DNA of 64,000 nucleotides, from NCBI GenBank assembly GCA_021850625.1, contig JAJZLJ010000002.1, positions 20,338 through 84,337 on the forward strand, in the 5' to 3' direction. The notes below the pieces were generated by a model. It was not told the origin of the DNA, ran no database searches, and worked only from the letters and a program-made list of their open reading frames with translations. Position numbers and translations under genes: made by a program. Positions 48,881 to 58,216 of the stretch are shown here, one piece after another. Source of the stretch: Microcaldota archaeon (GTDB lineage: Archaea > Micrarchaeota > Micrarchaeia > Micrarchaeales > CABMGC01). The first letter of the stretch is position 1. Each line of letters opens with the position of its first letter.

Positions 48881-50296
48881 TTATGAAGCAGTTATTACAC
48901 TCGATGTTGATGCACCCTGCTCTCCAGAAACTCTTATTGAGTAATTATTACCGGGAGAGATATTTGCTATTATTGCACCATTTCCATAGGAAACTATGCC
49001 ATTAAAGCTTAACGTTACAGTTGAGTTAGGATTAAGAGTGTAACCTACAGTTTCGAACTCATTGTAATCATTAGGTAATATTAACGTTCCATTTTGTGAG
49101 ATTACAAAATTAAGTGTTCTATAATTTACAACATTTATTCCTACGTGCTCTTCAATATTGAGATCTGAAGTTTCAGTTGCATTTAAGTCATTATTTGAAG
49201 ATGTTGAGGAGTTATTGTCGCTAACTTCTGAGTTTGAACTTACTGAGGAATTATTCTCACCGTTAGAGTTATCTTTAGAGGTCATGGAGGAGTTTAAATG
49301 AGAACTGATATTGAGGTTTGTTTTTATTGAAGACTGTGAGTTTGTTTGTATTTTCAAACCTGAATTGTTATTTGTTTTAACTCCAGAACCAGCATGTATA
49401 TTGGATATGTTTAGATCTCCATTTTCAATTATCGAATCATTTATATGTATTGTTGGAACGCCGTGCATAGATACCTTTGAACTTAAGATTCCTTTAAGTA
49501 GTAGATGATTTAATACAACACTTTGATTTCCATTGTTTTTTAAGGTTATTGAAAGATATGTCGTATTATTGTTATTTGATAATGAAGAAGAAAGTATTGA
49601 GACATTTGGCACTGAGTTTTCAAAGGTACTTCTTTCAGAAGCGTTTAGATTAAAGCGTGCACCTATTTTTACATTTGAACTTGATGATATTGATGCATTA
49701 GATATTACAATTGCTTTTACAGATGGAACAAGAACAAATATTGTTGAATTAGAGGTAAAGATTGTTGCTATTGTTGGAGAAAGTTCTATTATTACACTTT
49801 TATTTTGGCTCACACGTTCTCCAGAACGTAACTGTGCAATTATTTGATTGTTTGGAACAATTACAGAATAATTTGTATTATTAAGCTTTATTGATACAGA
49901 AGTTACATTAAATCTTACTTGATTTATAGTTGAATTTGCAGAAACAGTTACATTGCTTATTACTTGAGTAACATTTACTATAGAAAGTAGGTTAATCTTT
50001 CCGCTTTCAGAACCATATGCCCATAATGAGGTGCCATTTGCTAAAACTTCATGCACCCCTACTGATGAATAAGTAAGTAATATTGCCTGTGTTCCGTTTG
50101 GTGCTTGCGGAGGATCGGTTAACTGCACAGGCATCAATACTACATTTGCAGATGATGAAGATGAAACTGCTTGTGTAGTTATAGTTGTACTATTTATATT
50201 CCCTGTTGAATTAACTCCTGCATTATATGTGAATGCAACATATAATACGGCAATTATTATCACTATTACGATAGCATATGGAATTGATTTATTCAT
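48881..50296 (-). CDS. Membrane-anchored exported protein with Ser/Asn-rich region
   Basis: N-terminal TM; SSVSSNSEVSDNNSSTSSNNDLN low-complexity segment. Confidence 0.55.
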   Translation of the reverse strand: MNKSIPYAIVIVIIIAVLYVAFTYNAGVNSTGNINSTTITTQAVSSSSSANVVLMPVQLTDPPQAPNGTQAILLTYSSVGVHEVLANGTSLWAYGSESGKINLLSIVNVTQVISNVTVSANSTINQVRFNVTSVSIKLNNTNYSVIVPNNQIIAQLRSGERVSQNKSVIIELSPTIATIFTSNSTIFVLVPSVKAIVISNASISSSSNVKIGARFNLNASERSTFENSVPNVSILSSSLSNNNNTTYLSITLKNNGNQSVVLNHLLLKGILSSKVSMHGVPTIHINDSIIENGDLNISNIHAGSGVKTNNNSGLKIQTNSQSSIKTNLNISSHLNSSMTSKDNSNGENNSSVSSNSEVSDNNSSTSSNNDLNATETSDLNIEEHVGINVVNYRTLNFVISQNGTLILPNDYNEFETVGYTLNPNSTVTLSFNGIVSYGNGAIIANISPGNNYSIRVSGEQGASTSSVITAS

Positions 50297-50519
50297 ACAA
50301 ATACCAATATTATAATTTAATTACTATTAATTACTAATATATATAGATTATTATTAAAAACGGTTTTGATTTTTGATATTAATATTTAAAATATACGAAG
50401 TATATAGATATATAAAAGGGTTTTTATTATTAATTTGAAGGTAAATTTTAAAATATTAAGAGTATATCATAGAAGGATAGATTAATTAGAGGTATATAAA
50501 TTAGTAATAAAAAATTTTT

Positions 50520-52304
50520 ATGGAAAAAATTAGAAAAGATAAACTTGTTTTGCAATCTGCAATGGAGTTGTTGCTTACATACGGGTTAGCAGTTTTATTA
50601 ATTTCTATATTAATAATAACATTTTATGAGTTGGGAGTTTTTAATTTGAATCCCTCAACTTTAAATACGTGTGTTCCACAAACTGGTTTTCTATGCCAAA
50701 CGCAGGTGTTGATTAACAATGGAACATATTATGCTACAATTTCAGATTTAAAAAACTCCATTGAGATTGTAGGTACAGCTTGTTCAAATAGTTCTAATGT
50801 TCCTTCATCTAGTAGTTTTATATCATCTAATTTAAATCTTGTTGAAAATCAACAGGAGATATTAACATTTCAATGTCCATTAACTTCAAGAGTTATAGGA
50901 GCTTCGTTTAAAGGCAGTATTTGGATTAAATATAATGAGGGTGGAAATTATAACCTAATAAGTGAAATAGGAATAGTTTATGGCGTTATACATACAACAA
51001 ATCAATCAAGTAGCACTACAGTAACAATTAGCGTAGGACAATCAACTAGTTTGACATCGGTTTTTTCATCAAGTACATCGACTATATCAGGTTCAACAAC
51101 TACATATGAAACAACAATACCAACAAGCGTTTCTACAACTTCTAGTTCTACCAGCACAGTTAGTACGGTTATAACATCCCCAAGTACTATAACCTCTCCA
51201 AGTACAAGTGTAATAACCTCATCAACAACCTCCACTACAGTTAGTACAACAAGCAGCAGCACTACTACAATTAGCAGCTTCAGTCAAAATACATATTATA
51301 GTTATTCAGATGTTCTGCTTGTTTGTAATCCAAGCAGTGCCGAAAGTTTAGATGTATGTAAATATTTTTCAAATGCAAGAATATCTGAAGGATTTAATAT
51401 TTCAAATATATTGAATTTAACAGATATACCTACTTCTGAAACAGTAAATGATATTGTTACAAACTCAATACTATCACAAATAAAAACAAAAATTGCAACT
51501 AGTAGAAATATAAATTATATAGTAACTACGTATGGAGTACCGCTTATAGACTCTGTAGATAGCTATTCTATAGACGCATTGATAGCAAATAACTTAACTG
51601 ATGTTTATAATATTGTAAATAATCCGTATTATGGCGTAATAAACTCTTTTGGAAAGGGTAATCTTGAAAATAACACATTTTCTAGTTCTAAATACCATAT
51701 GTATGAAGTTACACGTTTGGATGGCCCTACACTTCAGAGCATTTATAATTTAATAAAGAATGCCAATAATGCCAGTGATTCTGCCAATCATGGATATGTT
51801 TTATTGAATAGTTATAGTACAAGTAGTACTTATCAGGAGTATGAATCTCTTTTTACCAATCCAGCCCTTACATTAAATAGTTTAAATGTAAATAATAAAG
51901 TAGTTAATACAAGTTTTATAATTAATGTAAAAAATCTTTCTGGATACGCATCATGGGGTTCTAATTGTGGCTGTAGTGCAGGTCAAAACTCAAGCAAATG
52001 GAATCTTACATTCGTACCTGGGGCCATAGGAGAAACCTTTGTTTCTACAGGAGCAAGGACATTGATACAGTATCCTTGGACTGGTGGACAATCTTTGATC
52101 TCAGATTTAGTCATGGATAATATAACCGGAATAAGCGGATATGTAAGTGAACCATATTTATCTGCTGTTGAAGATCTTGAACTCTTATTCCCTGGATATT
52201 TTGAAGGGCTTACATTGGCCGATAGTTATTACAATGCAATGCCGTATTTGGATTGGAAAAGTGTCGTGATAGGAGACCCTAAGGCACATATCACAACAAT
52301 ATAA
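50520..52304 (+). CDS. Class III signal pilin-like protein with Ser/Thr stalk and TIGR03790-like domain
   Basis: LQSAMELLLTYGLAVLLISILIITFYELGVFN...CVPQTGFLCQT; (S/T)-rich linker; YIVTTYGVPLIDSVDS, NPYYGVINSFG, YEVTRLDGPTLQSIYNLI, GYASWGSN, GYVSEPYLSAVEDLELLFPGY, VVIGDPKAH. Confidence 0.75.
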   Translation: MEKIRKDKLVLQSAMELLLTYGLAVLLISILIITFYELGVFNLNPSTLNTCVPQTGFLCQTQVLINNGTYYATISDLKNSIEIVGTACSNSSNVPSSSSFISSNLNLVENQQEILTFQCPLTSRVIGASFKGSIWIKYNEGGNYNLISEIGIVYGVIHTTNQSSSTTVTISVGQSTSLTSVFSSSTSTISGSTTTYETTIPTSVSTTSSSTSTVSTVITSPSTITSPSTSVITSSTTSTTVSTTSSSTTTISSFSQNTYYSYSDVLLVCNPSSAESLDVCKYFSNARISEGFNISNILNLTDIPTSETVNDIVTNSILSQIKTKIATSRNINYIVTTYGVPLIDSVDSYSIDALIANNLTDVYNIVNNPYYGVINSFGKGNLENNTFSSSKYHMYEVTRLDGPTLQSIYNLIKNANNASDSANHGYVLLNSYSTSSTYQEYESLFTNPALTLNSLNVNNKVVNTSFIINVKNLSGYASWGSNCGCSAGQNSSKWNLTFVPGAIGETFVSTGARTLIQYPWTGGQSLISDLVMDNITGISGYVSEPYLSAVEDLELLFPGYFEGLTLADSYYNAMPYLDWKSVVIGDPKAHITTI

Positions 52305-52309
52305 AAAAT

Positions 52310-52419
52310 TGCCGTTGGTCGGATTTGAACCGACGACATTTCGGTATCTGAATTTATCAAACTTTTTTATTAAAAGTTTGTCTTCAGCCGAACGCTCTCC
52401 CGGACTGAGCTACAACGGC
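52310..52419 (-). tRNA. tRNA-Phe (GAA) with ~36-nt intron in the anticodon loop
   Basis: Reverse complement GCCGTTG...TTCGG-CTGAAG|intron|-CCGAA...GTCGG-TTCAAAT-CCGAC-CAACGGC; intron has CAAACTTTT/AAAAGTTTG stem and TTCAG pairing CTGAA (bulge-helix-bulge-like). Confidence 0.93.
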
Positions 52420-52485
52420 GCGTTGTATTGAGTTGTGCCTTTCTTTTTATAGCTTTAAATATTATAAAGATATACTTATAAATAT

Positions 52486-54051
52486 ATGGCAGAGAGTATG
52501 AGAGCGTTAAATGAATTTCCAGGAGTTATGCAGTATATAAATACTGATGGAATAGAGATGCGTGAGTATCAGGAAAATATAATTGACTCTATAAAAAGAA
52601 ATGGAAATACGCTAGTCGTGCTTCCTACAGGACTTGGAAAAACCTTGATAGGAATTATTAGTATAGCTTCGCAGCTTTCAGAGAACAAAAAAGCTATATT
52701 TCTTGCTCCTACAAAACCACTTGCTGAACAGCATTATAACAACTTTAAAAAGATCTTTAAAATAGATGAACAGGAATTGCTACTTTTAATAGGAACAGTT
52801 TCGAAGAAAAAAAGAGAGGCCATGGAGGAAAATGCAAAGATAATAGTGGCAACGCCACAGACCGTTGCAAATGACTTGAAAGATGCTACATTGTCTCTAG
52901 ATAACATAGGGCTTGTTGTCTTTGATGAGTGCCATAAAGCAGTAGGAAAATATGCTTACACATACATTGCAAATGAATGCAATATTAGAGGTATTAAAAT
53001 TTTAGGCCTTACAGCTTCGCCAGGAAGCAAAAAGGAAAAAATAATGGGGCTAGTAGAAGCGCTAAATATAAGGAATATAGAAGCACGCATAGCTAGTGAT
53101 CCAGACGTTTCAAGATATGTAAAACAGAAGTATACACATAATGTTCAGATTGATATGACCGATACCATAAGAAATATAGCTAAGCTTATTGAGCCAGAAG
53201 CTGAGGTTGCTCTTAGAAGCTTAAATAAGATGGGCTTCTTAAGATTCAAGCGTTTTGATAGAATACCTAAAGGAATATTAATAGATGCAGGCAATCAGAT
53301 AAGCAGGATAAATGCAGCTAATTATAGAATGGGGGCTATGTTTAGCTACGTTAAACTTCTTAATCTAAGCCACGCTTATGAATTATTGACAATAGAAGGG
53401 CTTTATCCATTTTTAACTTATATGAAAGCTATGCAAAATAAAGAAAACAAAAGCCGCAGCGTAGAAAACATACTTGCAAATAAAAATATAATTAAAGCAG
53501 TAGAGTTAGCTGAACAAGCAATTAAGAGAGGAGAGGAGCATGGAAAGATAATAGCTCTGATAGATATAATAAGAAAATATAGAGGAAAAGGCGTTATAGT
53601 CTTTGCACAATATCGTTCAACAATAAAGATGATTGTAGAATATTTAATAAACAATGATCTTCCTGCAAAAGCATTCGTTGGCAAAAAAGAAGGCGTAACT
53701 CAGGAAATGCAGAAAAATATAATACAAGAGTTTAGAGAAAGAAAATTTGATATTCTTGTTGCAAGTTCTATAGCTGAAGAAGGTCTAGACATACCAAATG
53801 TTGATGCCGTAATATTTTATGAACCAATACCTAGTGAGATAAGAAATATTCAAAGGAAAGGGAGAACAGGTAGATTCAGAGATGGAGAGATATATATTTT
53901 AATAGCTAGAGATACTAAAGATGAGGTATATAGTTATATATCTGCACAGAGGGAAAGGAAGATGCTTGCGATTATAAACAAAATAAACAATGAACTAACC
54001 AGTAAAATAAGAGCAGCTGGACAGTCGACATTGGGTGGTTCTAATGCTTAA
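52486..54051 (+). CDS. Hef/FANCM-type SF2 helicase (helicase part only)
   Basis: REYQENIIDSIKRNGNTLVVLPTGLGKTLI, VVFDECHKAVGKYAY, GLTASPGS, EEGLDIPNVDAVIFYEPIPSEIRNIQRKGRTGR. Confidence 0.88.
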   Translation: MAESMRALNEFPGVMQYINTDGIEMREYQENIIDSIKRNGNTLVVLPTGLGKTLIGIISIASQLSENKKAIFLAPTKPLAEQHYNNFKKIFKIDEQELLLLIGTVSKKKREAMEENAKIIVATPQTVANDLKDATLSLDNIGLVVFDECHKAVGKYAYTYIANECNIRGIKILGLTASPGSKKEKIMGLVEALNIRNIEARIASDPDVSRYVKQKYTHNVQIDMTDTIRNIAKLIEPEAEVALRSLNKMGFLRFKRFDRIPKGILIDAGNQISRINAANYRMGAMFSYVKLLNLSHAYELLTIEGLYPFLTYMKAMQNKENKSRSVENILANKNIIKAVELAEQAIKRGEEHGKIIALIDIIRKYRGKGVIVFAQYRSTIKMIVEYLINNDLPAKAFVGKKEGVTQEMQKNIIQEFRERKFDILVASSIAEEGLDIPNVDAVIFYEPIPSEIRNIQRKGRTGRFRDGEIYILIARDTKDEVYSYISAQRERKMLAIINKINNELTSKIRAAGQSTLGGSNA

Positions 54052-55303
54052 TGTTACTGAACTTTTTCTTATCTTTTCTGGTGTAGTGTTTCTAGGATTT
54101 ATACTTAACTCACTTTTTTACAAATTACGAATATTAGTTACCTTGCCACTTATGATTATAGGAGTCTTAATAGGCCCTATATTTCATTTAATCGTGCCTC
54201 AAGGAAGCAGCGTTCTTCTTGATATATCTTCTTTGGTTAGTGCAATAGCCATAGCATTCATACTTTTTGATGTTGGACTAAGGATAGATATTTCAGAGCT
54301 AGAGCTCTTTAAATCTATAAGATTCTTCCTTCCATTGGCCATAGTTACAGGAATACTTCTCGGAATAGTAATAGGATTACTTACCGGATGGAATCCCATC
54401 TTATCATTCATAATAGGATTCGCGCTTGCAGGACCTAGTTCTGCAATATTTCCAACATTAAGTAGAATAGCCAGAATAAATACAAGATTGAAAAATCTAC
54501 TGGTTTTTGAAAGTGTTGCTTCTGATTCGGTGCAGCTTATAATACCGTTAATACTTATCTCCTTGCTTGAGACAAACACCTTCTCCGCATATGGAATAGC
54601 ATCAAGCATCTTCTATTTTTTTGTTCTTTCAACTATATTGGGGATAGTCCTTGCCTTTTTCTGGACCTTTATACTACAGATATTTCACGAGTATAGCAAG
54701 GAGTATTCATGGATGCTTACCATTACATTGGTCATAGCAAGTTATGGTATTGCCCAATTTCTTGGATTAAACGGTGCGGTAGCTGTCTTCGTATTTGGAA
54801 TAATATTTTCAAATCTTCCTAAGCTTTTCAAGAACTTTGATAAATATTTTTACGATGTAAGACCAGAATTTAGTCATATAACAGATTATCAAAAGGAGAT
54901 AACATTTTTCATAAGCACCTTCTTTTTTGTATATATTGGTGCTATTTTAAGTTTTAACACTGGAGAGCTTTCCTTAAGTTATATAATAGAAATTGGGATA
55001 ATATTGTCTCTTATAATACTTGCAATAAGAAGATTATCTATGCCGGTACTTGAAGAGTTCTTTACTAATAAAGGGAAGAAAAGCAGTGAACGTATACTCT
55101 CAACCTTTGACATTGCAAGAGGGCTCTCTCCAATAATCATAGCGTTGCTCTTAGCATCAAGTACTATATCAATAGATGTTGCAGCGGTTCTTGGATTGAT
55201 ATTTATAACTGTATTTATAACCAATGTAATAGAGTCTATAGGTATTTTCTTTTATGCTGGAGCTGCAAATAGAGAAAAGAAAAATCAAGAACTTCAAGCC
55301 TGA
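54044..55303 (+). CDS. Cation/proton antiporter (CPA family)
   Basis: ~12 TM; DVGLRIDISEL, GFALAGPSSAIFPTL, NGAVAVFVFGIIFSN; start overlaps the helicase stop. Confidence 0.85.
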   Translation: MLNVTELFLIFSGVVFLGFILNSLFYKLRILVTLPLMIIGVLIGPIFHLIVPQGSSVLLDISSLVSAIAIAFILFDVGLRIDISELELFKSIRFFLPLAIVTGILLGIVIGLLTGWNPILSFIIGFALAGPSSAIFPTLSRIARINTRLKNLLVFESVASDSVQLIIPLILISLLETNTFSAYGIASSIFYFFVLSTILGIVLAFFWTFILQIFHEYSKEYSWMLTITLVIASYGIAQFLGLNGAVAVFVFGIIFSNLPKLFKNFDKYFYDVRPEFSHITDYQKEITFFISTFFFVYIGAILSFNTGELSLSYIIEIGIILSLIILAIRRLSMPVLEEFFTNKGKKSSERILSTFDIARGLSPIIIALLLASSTISIDVAAVLGLIFITVFITNVIESIGIFFYAGAANREKKNQELQA

Positions 55304-55402
55304 TATCCTCTCATGACTAAAGGTAACGCTTGTAATTTTTATATTTTTATCTAATTTTTATATATTTTTATTTTTTATCAAAATGTACTTTTCAAAAATA
55401 AG

Positions 55403-55816
55403 CTATAACTTCTTTTTATATAAATATACTGAAAGTATGAAAAGAGTAATTGTTATCAAATGAACCGCAGTACAGTACTCGCATATGTTTCCAACCATAT
55501 ATTCCGAATAAAGAAAATATACAATGCCTATAACTCCGATTCCGTTTAAAAATACCTTGGCAAAGATATCTTTAATAAAATAAAGAACAATTAATTCAGC
55601 TATAAAAAATGCTATGCCATATACGGCAACTGGTATTCCAAAAATATATCCATATGGACTGTTAATTACGTTATTGCAGTTTATCAGTCCGGATGTAGAA
55701 CATGCAAGAGGCACTCCCAAAAAGTGATATGTAGTAAGATATATTGAAATGAGCAATCCAAGTATGGCAAGTATGACCATTGCCCCTTTTTTGCTCTTTA
55801 ATTTTATCTTATTCAT
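55403..55816 (-). CDS. VKOR-family thiol oxidoreductase
   Basis: GLLISIYLTTYHFLGVPLACSTSGLINCNNVINSPYG, NICEYCTAVHLITI. Confidence 0.9.
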   Translation of the reverse strand: MNKIKLKSKKGAMVILAILGLLISIYLTTYHFLGVPLACSTSGLINCNNVINSPYGYIFGIPVAVYGIAFFIAELIVLYFIKDIFAKVFLNGIGVIGIVYFLYSEYMVGNICEYCTAVHLITITLFILSVYLYKKKL

Positions 55817-56673
55817 TATGACAATCTCTCTATATTTTTAACATACTGCTGTGAACAGACGTTGCTTGGTGTATTATTATCTGCTTCGCAAATCTTTGTT
55901 GTGATAAGATTGGCTGATCCTATTATAGACTGTGATTGTATTGTGGAACTGTTATAAATATCTGAGATTACAGTACTCCAGTTAAGAGTATCCAGAACTG
56001 TTAAAGGATCATATGTTGCTCCGATTAATGCGCTTGTATTTGCAAATAATATAAATGGAATACTGCCCTGGCCGTCGTATTGCGACTGCAGAGCTTCCTC
56101 AGCGGGGGTTGGAGTTTGTAGGGGTTTATAACTATTTCCTGATGGCTGGTTTGTTGTTTGCTCAACACCCACAAATGAGATATAATTGCTCGTATAAGTA
56201 GAGTTATAAAATGTAAAGGTAGGAGTTGATGGGGAATAATCGCTTGCGGAGGATGTCATATAATGAAGATTTGAGAAGTTGCCAAATCTTGATAGTGCGA
56301 TTACAAATGCCCATCGCATAGCTGCACAGTATGGACAGTAATCTGCACCTAAATACAAAATCTCTGGTTTTCCATTAAGCATAAGTATAGTAGTGTTTTT
56401 TATTGGAATTAGTCCGGAATATGAAGCAGTTCCGATTCCTATTTGATTATTCAAAGAATTAGGAGTATTAAGTTTTAGTAAAACAGACTGTGGAACTTGT
56501 ATATTATCATATGAAATCTCTGTTTTTGTTGTGGCTGAATTATTTGAAAATGTAAATATGGCAAGTAAGCCTACCACAATTAAGACAGCAAGAAGTATTG
56601 CATATATCAATATACGTTTCGTACCTTTGTCATTCGAATTAGCTTTTTGTGAAACTTCAGTTTGTTGTTCCAT
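55816..56673 (-). CDS. Membrane-anchored thioredoxin-fold DUF929-like protein
   Basis: [40 protein letters not shown]-terminal TM. Confidence 0.85.
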   Translation of the reverse strand: MEQQTEVSQKANSNDKGTKRILIYAILLAVLIVVGLLAIFTFSNNSATTKTEISYDNIQVPQSVLLKLNTPNSLNNQIGIGTASYSGLIPIKNTTILMLNGKPEILYLGADYCPYCAAMRWAFVIALSRFGNFSNLHYMTSSASDYSPSTPTFTFYNSTYTSNYISFVGVEQTTNQPSGNSYKPLQTPTPAEEALQSQYDGQGSIPFILFANTSALIGATYDPLTVLDTLNWSTVISDIYNSSTIQSQSIIGSANLITTKICEADNNTPSNVCSQQYVKNIERLS

Positions 56674-56797
56674 TTTATCAACAATATTATAACTTATTTT
56701 TATTAATCATAAAATAATATTTATAATTTGAAATATTACAATAATTAATCAAATATATATTCTCATAACTATTTATAATACTTCTTATAAATATAAA

Positions 56798-58216
56798 TTA
56801 CAAGTCTTTATCTTTTAATTCTTTAATTATTATCTTAATAATTGTTGTTTTATCTGAGACTTCTGATAATTTTATGCTTGCAGCTGAGTCATGCCCTCCT
56901 CCAGCTTCAACATCATCTTCATAGTTTAGCTTGAGATTTGCTATTATTCCCAGAATGTTTACTTTGGTTGCTATTTTTTTATCTATGCGAATAGAGATAT
57001 AGACTCCGAAATGCAAAAGAAGTATACATGGAATACTGTTTTTTAATGTTAGTCCATCAAGAAGCTTTGATGAAAATCTACCTGGAAGAGGATACCTACT
57101 CTCTCTATTTCTAAATAAAGAGAAATCAGAAACATAAATGTTAAAGCTTTTTGATTTATAAAGTTTTATTTTTTTAATAGCGCCATCTACTGTTTCGTCC
57201 ATCTTGGCCTTTGCAAAATTTACAAGAGAATCGTATCTCTTTTTGTCATTGACTAGCTCATGCAGTTCTAGAGGTGTTATATTTTTTGAGCCTGCGCCGG
57301 TTATACTTGGATCACTAGTTATCATATCTAAAAATGCAGATAGATCTGCACCAGGCTTTGAGGTATTTGCATATATGCTATAATCACCTATCAATGACGC
57401 ATTTTCTATCTCTTTTAATTCTTTTCCTGAAAGCAAATATGCAAAGATGCAGCACAAAAGGCCAGCTGTAATGTTTGAATCTCCTCCAAAGTTCCATGGA
57501 TTTATATAATTTGTTATTAATGAACCATCAAAACCTTCTTCAATTGGATGATGATCTAACCAGATCATATCAAAGTGTTCAGATGCTTTTTTTATAGCCT
57601 TTACGCTTTGTGATGAGGTTCCGAAATCTGCTATAAACAACAATGGTTTTTCAACGCATGAATATGAAGAGATATGAGTTATATCGTATATTGCATCTCC
57701 TAGTTCATATACGACTGTTTTCTGCATTAACCAGAGTATATTAGGCGTGTATTTTATATTAAAAGCATCTAAGATTGAAATAATTCCCAAATATAATGCA
57801 TATGCCGATGAGGAGCCGTCTGCATCGTTATGAAACCGCATTATTATTGGAGAACCCATTATTAATTTTTTAATAAGGAGTTTTGCTGCGTTAATTAAGT
57901 GAGGGGTGAATTTTGATATAGCTAAATCAATCTCTTTTATGGTATTTGGATATTCTCGTTCAATGAAATAAGAGGAGATGGTAGTTTCATATATTTCAGC
58001 TAATTCCTTTGAAAGATTATCGTTAGATGTTTTTTTTATTATTTCATTATTTGAATCAAGGCTAATGTGATCGCCAAGCGTTATTAGAGCTTTTGTTTCT
58101 AATTCATGAAAAGTAGGTTTACCATTGTTAAGACTAGCTAACGTGTATCTTTTTGTATTGCTTATAGATTTGAAACGAGTTATTATACCTTCCACACCGC
58201 CACCTATTGTTATCAT
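56798..58216 (-). CDS. DHH-family phosphoesterase (archaeal RecJ-like)
   Basis: MRFHNDADGSSSAYAL, LFIADFGTSS, MIWLDHHPIEEG, C-terminal GGGHDSAASIKL. Confidence 0.85.
   Translation of the reverse strand: MITIGGGVEGIITRFKSISNTKRYTLASLNNGKPTFHELETKALITLGDHISLDSNNEIIKKTSNDNLSKELAEIYETTISSYFIEREYPNTIKEIDLAISKFTPHLINAAKLLIKKLIMGSPIIMRFHNDADGSSSAYALYLGIISILDAFNIKYTPNILWLMQKTVVYELGDAIYDITHISSYSCVEKPLLFIADFGTSSQSVKAIKKASEHFDMIWLDHHPIEEGFDGSLITNYINPWNFGGDSNITAGLLCCIFAYLLSGKELKEIENASLIGDYSIYANTSKPGADLSAFLDMITSDPSITGAGSKNITPLELHELVNDKKRYDSLVNFAKAKMDETVDGAIKKIKLYKSKSFNIYVSDFSLFRNRESRYPLPGRFSSKLLDGLTLKNSIPCILLLHFGVYISIRIDKKIATKVNILGIIANLKLNYEDDVEAGGGHDSAASIKLSEVSDKTTIIKIIIKELKDKDL

Noticed and set aside
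53418-53684. Minus-strand ORFs inside the helicase and antiporter (53418-53684, 54199-54609, 54979-55224)
   Set aside because: Antisense to well-supported genes; composition typical of shadow frames
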